From the NCBI GenBank assembly GCA_022842465.1, contig JALHPN010000010.1:1-64000 (forward strand): a stretch of 64,000 nt of DNA, read 5' to 3'. Below the pieces are notes generated by a model that saw nothing but the letters and a program-made list of their open reading frames with translations, was not told the origin of the DNA and did no database searches. The translations under genes and the position numbers were made by a program. This document shows, piece by piece, positions 1 through 8,785 of this stretch; positions within the stretch are counted from its first letter, which is position 1, and each line of letters starts with the position of its first letter. The stretch comes from Polyangiaceae bacterium (GTDB lineage: Bacteria > Myxococcota_A > Polyangia > Polyangiales > Polyangiaceae).

Positions 1-309
1 GCCGCCGTCGATGCGCCCCACGGCAAGGCGGAGGGACCGGGCACGACGGCGCCGCGTCCCGCGTCCGCCGCCGACGTCGCGAACGCCGTCCGCGAGTGCG
101 TGGCCAGCGCGCGCAAGGCTCGGCCCGAGGTCAAGGTCTCGGTCGCGACGACGCTCCACCTCCGCATCTCCGATGCGGGAGAGGTCCTGTCGGCCGTCTT
201 CGATCCCCCGCTCGCGCCCGAGGTCCAGACCTGCTCCGCCGGCAAGATCTACGGCACCAAGGTCGAAGGCAGCGGCGCCGTCGACGTCCCCATCACGCTC
301 TCCTACTGA
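1..309 (+). CDS. C-terminal end of a secreted or lipoprotein-type hypothetical protein (partial)
   Basis: The reading frame is open from the first base and stops at TGA 307-309, so this is the last ~102 residues of a gene that starts before the window. An Ala/Pro-rich linker is followed by a compact domain: ECVASARK, then KVSVATTLHLRISDAGEV, FDPPLAPEVQ and CSAGKIYGTK. This pattern of two cysteines, a strand with a DG-like turn and FDPPL.P..Q.C resembles the C-terminal TonB-like/AgMols-type domain common in myxobacterial periplasmic proteins. That family link is from memory and not certain. The codon use matches its neighbours. Function unknown. Confidence 0.6.
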   Translation, partial: AAVDAPHGKAEGPGTTAPRPASAADVANAVRECVASARKARPEVKVSVATTLHLRISDAGEVLSAVFDPPLAPEVQTCSAGKIYGTKVEGSGAVDVPITLSY

Positions 310-476
310 GGACGGCGGGGGCATCCGCGGCGGATCCCTTCGCGGGGCCGGCGTCGCCTCGCTGCGACGTACGGAGAGTACGTCTCGCTCGGCTCCTTGG
401 CCTCGCTCGGTCTCCACCGCGGCCGCTCCCGCCGTCTCGCCGCGGCGGCGTCGGTCCGCGGGGGGGGCGGCGAATA

Positions 477-791
477 CTAGGGGCGGGAGGCGCGGTCGAT
501 GGCGTTGATGAGGTGGGTCTCCTTGGCGCCGAGGAGGCCGAACTGGACGCCCATGCCGCCATCGCGGATCCAGCGGACGCGGCCGGGGAGGGCGACCTCG
601 TCGGCGGAGCCCGGGAGGACGACGCGGACGATGACCTCGTCGCCGAAGGCGGCCGGCTCCGTGGTCTCGACGAACATGCCACCGAGCGCGATGTCGCGGG
701 CGACACCCTCGCGCGGCTCCCTCTGTCCCTTCACCGAGAAGAACAGCGGGCACTCGATGGGAAAACGCGCGTAGCGACGCTGCTCGATCAC
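477..791 (-). CDS. PilZ domain protein
   Basis: This 104-residue single-domain protein starts with the PilZ N-terminal switch motif RRYARFPI (RxxxR), followed by the second part DIALGGMFVET (D/NxSxxG type, with Ala in place of Ser). PilZ domains bind cyclic di-GMP and pass the signal to a partner protein; stand-alone versions of this size are common in myxobacteria, where they affect motility and exopolysaccharide. The Ser-to-Ala change may weaken ligand binding. It is divergent from the gene at 830, with a 38-bp gap. The target cannot be told from the sequence. Confidence 0.85.
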   Translation of the reverse strand: MIEQRRYARFPIECPLFFSVKGQREPREGVARDIALGGMFVETTEPAAFGDEVIVRVVLPGSADEVALPGRVRWIRDGGMGVQFGLLGAKETHLINAIDRASRP

Positions 792-829
792 GTTCGCGAC
801 CTCCGGAGCGGCGATGGTAGCATCGCGAC

Positions 830-1891
830 GTGGCGACGGACGACAACGAAAAGCCGCTCCCGCCGCACGTCGAGCGCGCGCTCGCCGAGGCCCGGCAGAA
901 GAGCGCGCGCGCGGAGCCCGCGCTCGGGCGCGAGCGACCGCACGTCGCGAAGCCGAAGGAGAGCCGGGGGCTCGCGATCGTGCCGGTCGTCGTGTGCGTG
1001 CTCCTCCTCGCGCTCATGATGCCGCGCGCCGCAGCGCCCGAGAGCTTCCCGCTCCCGCGGGTCGACGAGCGCGAGCTCTCGCGCATCTCGGAGGGCGATC
1101 GCGCCCTCGCGGAAAAGGCGCGCGCCGAGAGGCTCCCGCCCGAGCTCCTCGCCGTCGGCTCCGCCTTCCGAGCCGCGCAGCGCGTCGAGGCGAACCCGGC
1201 GCACGAAGAGGACGCGGCGGTGAACGCCCGGACGGAGCTGAACGACGCGCTTCGGGTGCTCCGGCAGCGCGATCCGTCGATGGACGGCCTCGTCGCGCTC
1301 CGCGCCGTGCAGCTCGAGGCGTTCGTCGACGAGGTCGCTCGGTTCGAGACGACGGGGGAGACGACGCGAGAGCTCCACGAGCTCGGCGGCGCCTTCGTCG
1401 AGCGCATGCGGTCGGTGGGCTGGGTCGTCGGGACCAAGCTCGTGCCCGACGAGCGCCAGCTCCGCGTCGCGTACAAGGCGATGTGGAACGCGGTCGTCGG
1501 CGACCTCACGAAGGGGCTCGCGCTCGGCCTCGACGAGCAACGTGTACTCTACACGCTATACCTCGAGCGTCCGCATCCTCCCGAGTCGAGGCGCGCCGAG
1601 CTCGAGGCCGAGCGTCGGGTCGCGAAGACGGAGGCGGAGTGCCTTCGCGCGGCGAGCAGCGCGCGGCGGGCGACGGAGGCGTGGCGCGCGGAGAAGATCC
1701 GCCAGCTCGGGCGGATCGACGCGTCGTACCCGACGGACTACGCGCTCGGCGTCGCGTACTACCGGCAAGAGCAGTACGACCTCGCCGTGGGCGCGTTCCG
1801 GTCGTGGATCGACGCGCACCCCGACGGGCCGCTGTCGCTCCGCGCACGGAACCACCTCAAGGCCGCGATCCGCGCCGCCGCGACGTTCTGA
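830..1891 (+). CDS. Single-pass membrane protein with TPR-like C-terminus, unknown function
   Basis: The 353-residue protein has a charged cytoplasmic N-terminus, one hydrophobic segment near residues 48-66 (GLAIVPVVVCVLLLALMM) and a long, mainly helical, Arg/Glu/Ala-rich C-terminal part. Near the end, ALGVAYYRQEQYDLAVGAFRSWIDAHPDGP is a clear TPR-type helix pair. It lies 8 bp upstream of the OmpR regulator at 1900 on the same strand, so it may be cotranscribed with the two-component pair and could be an accessory or sensed component. No enzyme motif is visible. The start at ATG 830 follows a weak purine stretch. Confidence 0.75.
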   Translation: MATDDNEKPLPPHVERALAEARQKSARAEPALGRERPHVAKPKESRGLAIVPVVVCVLLLALMMPRAAAPESFPLPRVDERELSRISEGDRALAEKARAERLPPELLAVGSAFRAAQRVEANPAHEEDAAVNARTELNDALRVLRQRDPSMDGLVALRAVQLEAFVDEVARFETTGETTRELHELGGAFVERMRSVGWVVGTKLVPDERQLRVAYKAMWNAVVGDLTKGLALGLDEQRVLYTLYLERPHPPESRRAELEAERRVAKTEAECLRAASSARRATEAWRAEKIRQLGRIDASYPTDYALGVAYYRQEQYDLAVGAFRSWIDAHPDGPLSLRARNHLKAAIRAAATF

Positions 1892-1899
1892 GGTCGCCT

Positions 1900-2637
1900 G
1901 TGGACGCTCCGATCCGCGCGCTGCTCGTCGAGGACGACCGGGACGCGGCTCGCCTGCTCGAAGAGTACATGGCGACGAAGGACGTCCTCCTCGTCCACGT
2001 CGAGGACGGAGCGTCTGCTCTCGCGCGGCTCGCGGAGCAGGGCTTCGACGTGGTCCTCCTCGACGTGATGCTCCCGGGGATCGACGGCTTCGAGGTCTGC
2101 CGCCGCATCCGCGCGTCGCACGACGTGCCGGTGGTGATGCTCACGGCGCGCGGCGACGACGCCGATCGCATCGCGGGCCTCGAGCTCGGCGCCGACGACT
2201 ACGTGCCGAAGCCCTTCAACCCGCGCGAGCTGCTCGCGCGGATGCGCGCGGTGCTCCGGCGCGTGAGGCCGTCCGCGCCGCGCGCGGCCGCGCCCGCCGG
2301 GGACGCGAGCGTGCTCGCGATCGGTCCGATCGAGATCGACCAGGCCGCGCTCGTCGTGCGCCGAGGCGGGCAGGAGGTCTCGCTCACGAGCTTCGAGTTC
2401 CGGATCCTCGTCGCGCTCGCGAAGCGCGCGGGCGAGACCGTGACCCGCGAAGAGCTCGCGTCGGCGGTGAAGGAGCCCGCCGCCAGGGGGAAGGGCGCTC
2501 CCTACGATCCGAGCGTCGATCGCTCCCTCGACGTGCACGTGAGCCGCCTCCGGCAGAAGCTCGAGGACGACCCAAAGGATCCGCGCTTCATCAAGACCGT
2601 TCGCGGGATCGGCTACGTCCTCGCGAGGCCGTCGTGA
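1900..2637 (+). CDS. OmpR/PhoB-family response regulator
   Basis: An N-terminal receiver domain (about 1-120) has the acidic pair E11/D12, phospho-acceptor D55 in LLDVMLPG, T82 and K104 in YVPKPF, so it should be phosphorylation-competent. A C-terminal winged-helix DNA-binding domain (about 140-240) ends in the typical VSRLRQKLE...FIKTVRGIGYVL. The start is GTG 1900, 8 bp after the preceding stop and just before the conserved first strand. The stop overlaps the GTG of the histidine kinase by 4 bp (GTGA), which indicates translational coupling to its cognate sensor. The targets are unknown. Confidence 0.93.
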   Translation: MDAPIRALLVEDDRDAARLLEEYMATKDVLLVHVEDGASALARLAEQGFDVVLLDVMLPGIDGFEVCRRIRASHDVPVVMLTARGDDADRIAGLELGADDYVPKPFNPRELLARMRAVLRRVRPSAPRAAAPAGDASVLAIGPIEIDQAALVVRRGGQEVSLTSFEFRILVALAKRAGETVTREELASAVKEPAARGKGAPYDPSVDRSLDVHVSRLRQKLEDDPKDPRFIKTVRGIGYVLARPS

Positions 2638-3995
2638 GGGCCCGCCGCCGGGGTTCACGTCGCTTCGGTCGCCTCCAGTTCCGCCTGCTCGCCTGGTTCC
2701 TCGGCGCGATCGTCCTCGCGCTCGCCGCGAGCGGGGTGACGACTCTCCTCACGAGCGGGGACGTCGAGACCCCGACGCGCCTCGTGTCGAAGCACGTCAT
2801 CCACCAGGTCGCGAAGACGTGGGACGATCCGGCCGCCACCGACGCGTACCTCGCCCGCTTGCGCGAGGACACGGGGATGGACATCCGGGTCCGGCGCGAC
2901 ATGGGCGCGCTCCCCCGGCGCGCCCGGCTCCGGCCCGGGGCGGTCGTGTTCGAGGACGGGAACATGCTCGTCCCGGTCGTCCGCGGCGGCGTGGTCCTCG
3001 GCGCGCTCGAGCTCCGGACGGCGTTTCCCGCGCCGCAGCCCTGGCGCGTCGCCGTCGCGCTCGCCGCCGCGCTCCTCGCGCTCGGCTTCGCGGCCCGACG
3101 CGTGTCGAAGGGCCTCGCGCGGCCGCTCGAGCACCTCGCGCTGACCGCGACGCGCTTCGGAAAGGGCGAGCTCGCCGCGCGCACCGGGATCGAGGCGATC
3201 CCGCGGCGATGGGTCGCCGAGGAAGTGCGCGAGCTCGCGCGGGCGTTCGACGACATGGCGACGCGCATCGAGCGGGTGCTCCTCGATCAGCGCGAGCTCC
3301 TCGCCGCGATCAGCCACGAGCTCCGGTCGCCGCTCGGTCGCGCGCGGATCGCCCTCGAGATCGCGCGCGACAGGGCCGGCGGAGACGCGAGCCGCCCCCT
3401 CGACGACGTCGAGAAGCAGCTCGTCTCCGTCGACACGATCCTCGGCGATCTCCTCGCCAGCGCGCGCGCGGGGCTCTCGGACGCGCGGCGTGAGACGACG
3501 TCGCTCGCGGCCTGGCTCCGCGCCCGCCTCGCGGAGGAGGAGATCACGACGCGCCTCGAGGTGGCGCCGTCGGCGGAACGTGCGGAGGTCGCGATCGACG
3601 GCGCGCTCCTCGGTCGCGCGATCCACAACGTGCTCGCCAACGCCGTCGCCCACGGGCATCCCGCGAAGGAGCCGGTCGTCGTCGTGGTCTCCGTCGCCGG
3701 CGAGCGCGCGTCGGTGACGTTCAAGGACCGCGGACCGGGCTTCGCCCCCGATCTCCTCCCGCGCGCGTTCGACCCCTTCGTCTCGGGGCAGGGCGACGCC
3801 CGGACGCCGGGGTCGGCGGGCCTCGGTCTCGGGCTCGCCCTGGTCCGCCGGATCGTGGAGGCGCACGGCGGCTCCGCGTCCGCCCGGAACGGCGAGGCGG
3901 CCTCGGGGGGCGGCGCCGAGGTCACGGTCGAGCTCCCGCTCGCGTCCTCGGTCTCCGCCGCCGCCGGGTTGGCCCGCGGGCGCGAGGCCTCGTAG
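2634..3995 (+). CDS. Membrane sensor histidine kinase (HAMP, HisKA, HATPase_c)
   Basis: The 453-residue protein has TM1 near residues 15-37, a short periplasmic sensor region of ~100 residues, and TM2 near 140-160. A HAMP-like linker (RPLEHLALTATRFGKGEL) follows, then the H-box AAISHELRSPLGRAR, the N-box NVLANAVAHG, the G1 box DRGPGF and the G2 box GLGLGLAL. All catalytic boxes are intact. It should autophosphorylate and pass phosphate to the OmpR regulator encoded immediately upstream, whose stop it overlaps by 4 bp. The sensor domain is short and matches no input domain I recognise, so the signal is unknown. Confidence 0.93.
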   Translation: MRARRRGSRRFGRLQFRLLAWFLGAIVLALAASGVTTLLTSGDVETPTRLVSKHVIHQVAKTWDDPAATDAYLARLREDTGMDIRVRRDMGALPRRARLRPGAVVFEDGNMLVPVVRGGVVLGALELRTAFPAPQPWRVAVALAAALLALGFAARRVSKGLARPLEHLALTATRFGKGELAARTGIEAIPRRWVAEEVRELARAFDDMATRIERVLLDQRELLAAISHELRSPLGRARIALEIARDRAGGDASRPLDDVEKQLVSVDTILGDLLASARAGLSDARRETTSLAAWLRARLAEEEITTRLEVAPSAERAEVAIDGALLGRAIHNVLANAVAHGHPAKEPVVVVVSVAGERASVTFKDRGPGFAPDLLPRAFDPFVSGQGDARTPGSAGLGLGLALVRRIVEAHGGSASARNGEAASGGGAEVTVELPLASSVSAAAGLARGREAS

Positions 3996-4007
3996 GATCG
4001 AGGGGTC

Positions 4008-4637
4008 GTGCGCTCCCTCGTCCGCGGACTCTTGTGGATCGGGGCGATCATGGGCGCGATCGGCGTCCTGCTCCACCTCTTCGTGCTCGACGCGTGGGTG
4101 GTGCCGGCCGACGATCCGAGCTTCTCGGTCTCCGTGCTCCCGACGCTCGTCCCGCAGGACAACATCCTCGTCCAGCGGAAGGCGATCCCGACGAACGGGC
4201 AGCTCGCGCGCTGCGTGTCCCCCGAGAACCCCTCACGGTACGTCGTCGCGCGCGTCTTCGGCACGGCGGGCGAGCGGGTCGAGATCCGGGAGGAGCGCGT
4301 CTGGGTCTCGGGCAAGGTCGCGACGAAGCGCCACATGTGCCCGCCGCTGACGGTCCCCCACCCGATCACCGGGGCGGATCTGAGCCTGTCGTGCACGGTC
4401 GAGGACAACGGGCTCGCGACGTACGCCGCGCTGCGGGACCACGAGCACCCCGAGCCGAGCCACGGCATCACGACGGTCGAGGAGGGGCGGCTCTTCCTCG
4501 TGAGCGACAACCGCCACCTCCACCAGGACTCCCGCGACTTCGGGACGGTGGACGCGAGCACCTGCGAGCACGTCGTCTTCCGGCTCTGGGGCGAGAGCTT
4601 CCTCGACGGGAGCCGGCGCTTCACGATGCTCTGGTAG
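4008..4637 (+). CDS. Signal peptidase I-like protein, catalytic Lys apparently replaced
   Basis: The 209-residue protein has one N-terminal TM segment (about 7-27), then the family box B (SVLPTLVPQDNILVQR, Ser42 in the SMxPTL position) and the C-terminal box SDNRHLHQDSRDFG, which is diagnostic for S26 signal peptidase I. The box that normally reads KRVxGxPGD reads ARVFGTAGE here, putting Ala81 where the general-base Lys is expected. The enzyme is therefore either inactive or uses another base. It is probably an extra paralogue, not the housekeeping enzyme. The GTG start lies 12 bp after the histidine kinase stop, so cotranscription is possible. Confidence 0.8.
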   Translation: MRSLVRGLLWIGAIMGAIGVLLHLFVLDAWVVPADDPSFSVSVLPTLVPQDNILVQRKAIPTNGQLARCVSPENPSRYVVARVFGTAGERVEIREERVWVSGKVATKRHMCPPLTVPHPITGADLSLSCTVEDNGLATYAALRDHEHPEPSHGITTVEEGRLFLVSDNRHLHQDSRDFGTVDASTCEHVVFRLWGESFLDGSRRFTMLW

Positions 4638-4689
4638 CGGTTAAGGAAACCTTCGGGCGGCTTTTTGGTAAGCTCGCCCGCGCCGCGTG

Positions 4690-5838
4690 ATGGAGCTCGA
4701 GATCGGGATCGTCTGTGGACGCTGTGAGGCCTTCTCGGCCCTCGGCGAGGCCGCGTGCACGTCCTGCGGTTCGGCGCTCACGCTCGGAGCGGCGCCGGCG
4801 GCGCCTGCGGGCATCGTGGCGGACGAGCCGATCTCGTCCGGTCCTGCGACGACCCGGACCCCCGCGGCCGGAACGACACCGTCCGCGCCGCCGCCGCCTT
4901 CCTCCCCGCCCCCGCCTTCGTCCTCGTCACGCCTCGTCCCCGAGAACGTCCCGGCGCCGTCCACCGCGTCGGGCGGGCCTCTGCGGTACGGGTCGACGAG
5001 CAGCCTCTACACGCCACCCAAAGCTGCGACCAAAGCCAAGTCGATCGAGGAGCTCATGGATCAAGCGAAGAACTTCGTCTGCCGTTCCTGCTCCACGGCC
5101 GTCCCGCTCGGCCACAAGTTCTGCGGCCGATGCGGCGCGGCGGTGCCGCCGGAGATCCTCCAGGCGCGGACGCAGTTCTTCGGGCAGCTCCAGGCGCCCG
5201 GCAAGGCGAAGCTGATCCTCATCCGTGGCGAGGGCGTCGAGGGGCTCAGCTACCAGCTGAACGCCGAGCAGCACGTCGTCGGACGGAACGGCCAGCTCGT
5301 CTTCCCCGACGACGTGTTCGTGAGCCCGAAGCACGCGAACTTCTTCTACCGGGAGGGCAAGCTCGTCGTGCGCGACGAGGGCTCGCTCAACGGCGTCTTC
5401 CTCCGGGTGCGCGGCGGAGTCGAGATCCAGCACGGGGACTTCTTCCTCGCCGGCGAGCAGCTCTTCCGCGTCGACGCGACGCCGAAGCTGAACGATCAGC
5501 CGGGGCCCGACGGTACGTTCTTCTACTCGTCGCCGAAGCACCAGAGCCCCTTCCGCATCGTGCAGATGCTCCAGGGCGGCGCGCCGGGCATGACGGTGTG
5601 CGCGCGCGGCTCGAGCCTCCAGATCGGCCGCGAGGGCGGCGACCTCAACTTCCCGAGCGACCTCTACATGAGCGCCTCGCACTGCCGCCTCGAGGAGGCC
5701 GGCGGGAAGCTCACGCTCACGGATCTCTCGAGCCGCAACGGCACGTACGTCCGCCTCATCGCGGAGCGCGAGCTCGAGCACGGCGACTACGTCTTCATCG
5801 GGCGGAAGCTGCTCCGCGTCGAGATCACCGCGGCCTGA
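4690..5838 (+). CDS. Protein with two zinc ribbons and two FHA domains
   Basis: The start is ATG 4690 (GTG 4687 is just upstream). An N-terminal zinc ribbon (CGRCEAF...CTSCGSAL) is followed by a Pro/Ser-rich linker (about 50-100) and a second ribbon (CRSCSTAV...FCGRCGAA, about 130-155). Two FHA domains follow: VVGRNGQLVFPDDVFVSPKH with SLNGVFLR, and QIGREGGDLNFPSDLYMSASH with SSRNGTYVR. FHA domains bind phosphothreonine peptides, so this is a likely adaptor for the Hanks-type Ser/Thr kinases that abound in such genomes. No enzymatic domain is seen. Its end overlaps the convergent regulator by 14 bp. Confidence 0.88.
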   Translation: MELEIGIVCGRCEAFSALGEAACTSCGSALTLGAAPAAPAGIVADEPISSGPATTRTPAAGTTPSAPPPPSSPPPPSSSSRLVPENVPAPSTASGGPLRYGSTSSLYTPPKAATKAKSIEELMDQAKNFVCRSCSTAVPLGHKFCGRCGAAVPPEILQARTQFFGQLQAPGKAKLILIRGEGVEGLSYQLNAEQHVVGRNGQLVFPDDVFVSPKHANFFYREGKLVVRDEGSLNGVFLRVRGGVEIQHGDFFLAGEQLFRVDATPKLNDQPGPDGTFFYSSPKHQSPFRIVQMLQGGAPGMTVCARGSSLQIGREGGDLNFPSDLYMSASHCRLEEAGGKLTLTDLSSRNGTYVRLIAERELEHGDYVFIGRKLLRVEITAA

Positions 5839-6421
5839 GCGTCTCGGCGACCGCGATCAGCATCTCCATCGGCACCGCGTCGAGCACCTGCTCGAGATCG
5901 ACCGGCCCGGCCGGCACGGGAAAGCGCGCGTAGACCTCGGCGAAGCGCTGGTACTTGCGGAGGAGCGTCGTGAGCTTGGCGCGGAGGGCCTCGGCCTCCG
6001 CGCCTCGCGCGTCCCCGAGCAGGCCGAGCGCGCGCTCCGAGAGCGACACCTTGTCGCTCACCACCTGCCGGAGCCGCGCGATGTACGCGCCGACGATCAC
6101 GTCGGGGTACTTCCCCCGAAGCGCGAACGCGTCGTGCCGCTTGCCGGTCGCGCGCGTGCGCTCGACGATTCCGGCCGCCTCGAGCGCGCGCAGGTTCGCG
6201 AACACGTTGCTCTTCGCGCGCCCGAGCTCCTCGGCGAGCTCGTCCATCGAGAGCGCGCGATCCGCGAGGTAGAGGGCGGCGACGACCTGGCCGCCGAGCC
6301 GCGTGATCCCGGGGAAGCTCGCCGCGATCTCGCGCCCGACGCCCTCCAGCATCGCCGCCCGCGCGCGGAGGACCGCGTCGCGATCGCGCGCGCTCTCCGC
6401 GGTCTTGGCGGGCTTCACCAT
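5825..6421 (-). CDS. GbsR/MarR-family winged-helix transcriptional regulator
   Basis: In the 198-residue product, residues ~45-110 form a winged helix with the recognition region LSMDELAEELGRAKSNVFANLRALEAAGIVER. A C-terminal helical region with FAEVYARFPVPAG resembles the GbsR branch of MarR proteins, which control compatible-solute or efflux genes in other bacteria. ATG 6421 is preferred over GTG 6439 because the extra six residues look non-conserved. It converges on the FHA gene with a 14-bp overlap. The targets are not evident; no osmolyte gene is adjacent. Confidence 0.82.
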   Translation of the reverse strand: MVKPAKTAESARDRDAVLRARAAMLEGVGREIAASFPGITRLGGQVVAALYLADRALSMDELAEELGRAKSNVFANLRALEAAGIVERTRATGKRHDAFALRGKYPDVIVGAYIARLRQVVSDKVSLSERALGLLGDARGAEAEALRAKLTTLLRKYQRFAEVYARFPVPAGPVDLEQVLDAVPMEMLIAVAETLRPR

Positions 6422-6564
6422 GAATGCGGCGAGTAGCACGCCCGAGGGCGAGGGTGGAAGCGGTCGGTCCGCCGGATCATCCGCGGAGGAGGGCAGCGAC
6501 GAGGACCGTCACTCGCCCTCCAGAAGATGCCTCGCCTCGAGATCACGCTCGCTCCAAGGACGCC

Positions 6565-6840
6565 GTGGGGGCGCTCCGACGCGACGAGGTCGACGTCGCG
6601 GTGAGGAGCGCCATCTTCTCGGACGAGATCGTGTTCCTCGTCTCACGAAGCCATGCGCTCGCGAGCTCCGCGTCGCTCACCGTGGACGACCTCCGGCGCG
6701 TGCCGTGGATCACGTCGACCCAGACGCCGGAGGCGGAGGCGCGATGGTTCCAGCGCCGCGTCTTCGGGCGCGCGCGACCACGGACGCCGCGCCTCGTCTC
6801 GGGCGGCGCGCCAGCGCGCCTCGATCGGGATCCTTGCGCT
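6565..6840 (+). pseudogene. LysR substrate-binding-domain remnant, copy 1 (internal deletion)
   Basis: Reading from about 6565, the frame gives GALRRDEVDVAVRSAIFSDE, IVFLVSRSHALA and SLTVDDLRRVPWITSTQT, typical of the effector-binding half of a LysR regulator. There is no helix-turn-helix upstream. Bases 6655-6779 match 13608-13732 almost exactly and bases 6782-6835 match 13954-14007, but the ~221 bp between those blocks in the second copy are missing here. After the junction the frame drifts into a nonsense tail. It is therefore a truncated, internally deleted duplicate. Confidence 0.8.
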
Positions 6841-6890
6841 CGCGGCGCGCCTCCCGGTGAGAGCTCGCGGCGCATCCTCCCCGGAGCGGC

Positions 6891-7187
6891 TCACTTCGGC
6901 GGGGCGTATAGGCACGTCCCCCAGTTGCAGTAGTAGTTGGTCCCAGGGCAGTCCCGGCTAGTCTCGCAAGGGATCTTGTCCGAGGGCGCCCGGTAGTCCA
7001 CGGGCGGATGCCGAGCTCGGTCCTCCTTTCTCCGTTCGTCGCGCTCCTTGGCTCTCTTGTCCTCTTGCTCCATCTGCCTGTCGCTGAGGGCGTGACCGTC
7101 TTCGCCGATCTCCTCCTCGGGCTCGGCGGTGCACGCCGCGGCGCAGGTCAGGGAAGCGAGGAGCAGGAAGATGTATCGAAGTTTCAT
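6891..7187 (-). CDS. Small lipoprotein, charged linker plus Cys-rich end
   Basis: The 98-residue product starts MKLRYIFLLLASLTCAAAC, a signal sequence with a probable lipobox Cys at residue 19. A very polar stretch (DRQMEQEDKRAKERDERRK) follows, then a C-terminal motif with four cysteines, CETSRDCPGTNYYC..GTC, which probably forms two disulfides. ATG 7187 was chosen because it opens the signal peptide and is preceded by a GGAGATCGCC-type purine run. The function is unknown; the ending resembles short extracellular Cys motifs seen in other myxobacterial lipoproteins. Confidence 0.75.
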   Translation of the reverse strand: MKLRYIFLLLASLTCAAACTAEPEEEIGEDGHALSDRQMEQEDKRAKERDERRKEDRARHPPVDYRAPSDKIPCETSRDCPGTNYYCNWGTCLYAPPK

Positions 7188-7578
7188 GGCGATCTCCGTG
7201 TGGGGGCTTGTGGTTGTGTTGCGTACACACGGAAAGCATGTGGAGTGCCAGCGAGGGACGCGGGCAGATTCGCGGAGCTTTGCGACCTGCCCTCGGTCGA
7301 ACGTCAACGGCGCGTTGACGCGCCACGCTGTGGTGACCACGACAAGGCGACAGTGAGCCCGGGCGCTCTCGAGGAGCGCGCGCTCGGACGTGGCGTACCG
7401 CGCCGACGTACGAAGGACGGCACGCACCGCCGTGGGCCGACTAGCTCGAATCCGTGCGCGCGACGGTGCTCGCGAGCCTCCTGGAGCGCCTGCCGGGGCT
7501 CGACATGGACGCTCTCGTCCGCGAGTTCGCGGACATGGTGCTCCGCGGGACGCGCTGCGCGCCTCGCCCGGGTTCCGG
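7188..7578. other. Intergenic, no convincing gene
   Basis: This 391-bp stretch lies between two minus-strand lipoprotein genes. A short plus-strand frame at 7454-7570 (VRATVLASLLERLPGLDMDALVREFADMVLRGT) looks helical and could be a coding remnant, but it has no convincing start context and runs into noise. The rest probably holds the promoter of the 6891-7187 gene. A less GC-rich patch at 7200-7240 is compatible with that. Confidence 0.4.
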
Positions 7579-8553
7579 TCACGGGTCGACGACGATGCCG
7601 CTGCCGACACGCCGAAGCTGGTGGCCGAACGCGGCGACGGCTCCGGGCTCCGGTACGATCACCGTTTCATTTGCGGACCTGACCCGATGGTGGTCCGTGC
7701 AGACGCACGTCGTCTTGCCGGTCACGCACATGGTCCCGCGGTCGTAGACGATGCGGAGGCCGCTCGGGAAGACCCAGACCCCGGGCGTGAGCGTCATGCC
7801 GAGGGTCGCTCTCTTCGCGAGGTCGACGTCCTGGCCACGCACGGTGATCGTGCTCAGGCGGGCATCCGCCTCCAGCTTCACCGAACGGATCGAGAGCCGG
7901 AAGTGATGAAGGGCGTCGTTCGTGGCGAAGTCGTGCGTAGCCGGCGCCGTCCCGTCGTACTGCCAGTAGTCGGTCGCATGTCCGTCGACCCTGGCGCGTA
8001 GGGAGAGGATGCGCTTGCCCGTCATCGCCATCGACCCGCCGTGGACGCCGACCCACTCGATCTGGAAGTCGCCGCCGACCAGGCGATCACCGAGAGACAT
8101 CGTCACATCCTGCCGACCTGCTTCGCTGGCGCGCGGCCGCCACGGCCGGATCCGCGCGGTGCCCGAGCCGAGGTCGCGGGTGAACATCCATCGGTCGTCG
8201 ATGAGCTGCGCGTCGCCTGCGTCGATGTACGAGGAGGACGACGACTCGCCCGGGCCGGGTGGCGACGTGAATGCGAAGTGCCCGTCTTCGCGCGTGAGGA
8301 CCGTGCCGTCGGGAAGGACGAGCGACCCTCCCGTCAGGACGTACGACTCCTCGGCGACGGACTCCTGCGGCGTCGCGGCGCCGTTCGTCTCGGCGCCCGC
8401 GCCAGGGGAAGTCGTCGTCGCGTCGACCGGAGGAGGCGCAGTCGTCCTGCATGCGGCGGCGCCGACGACGGCGAGCCAGGGGGCCAGCCGCCGGAGGGCC
8501 CGATACCGTCGACGACGAGGCATGCCTCCGAGGCTGTCCATCGATGTCCTCAT
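7579..8553 (-). CDS. Hypothetical lipoprotein
   Basis: The 324-residue protein has an Arg-rich N-terminus, a hydrophobic stretch and the lipobox-like end VVGAAAC near residue 35. A Thr/Pro/Gly/Ala-rich linker follows, then a predominantly beta domain with repeated short strands (LSLRARVDGHATDYWQYDG, FRLSIRSVKLEADARLSTI). A pair of cysteines sits in CVTGKTTCVC. No known family is recognised. A later start at the second ATG (MPRRRRYRA, 8523) is also possible and gives a more standard signal peptide. Confidence 0.65.
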   Translation of the reverse strand: MRTSMDSLGGMPRRRRYRALRRLAPWLAVVGAAACRTTAPPPVDATTTSPGAGAETNGAATPQESVAEESYVLTGGSLVLPDGTVLTREDGHFAFTSPPGPGESSSSSYIDAGDAQLIDDRWMFTRDLGSGTARIRPWRPRASEAGRQDVTMSLGDRLVGGDFQIEWVGVHGGSMAMTGKRILSLRARVDGHATDYWQYDGTAPATHDFATNDALHHFRLSIRSVKLEADARLSTITVRGQDVDLAKRATLGMTLTPGVWVFPSGLRIVYDRGTMCVTGKTTCVCTDHHRVRSANETVIVPEPGAVAAFGHQLRRVGSGIVVDP

Positions 8554-8785
8554 CCGTCGATCCTATCGCTCCATCGCTTGCCGTCAGAGCCGACGTCGGC
8601 GATCGATGGGCATCGCGTGGAGCGAGCCACGCTCCGCTGCTGTCGGTCGCCGGACAGACTGACGGACTCCCGCTTCCGGGGCCGCGTGTTCTTGCCAAGA
8701 TTGCAGGGAATAGGCGGGGAACGTCGTGAACTGCGAGGGAAACGGGGGCGCTTCGCGTGGCCTCACCCTTGCTCCTCACCTCCGC

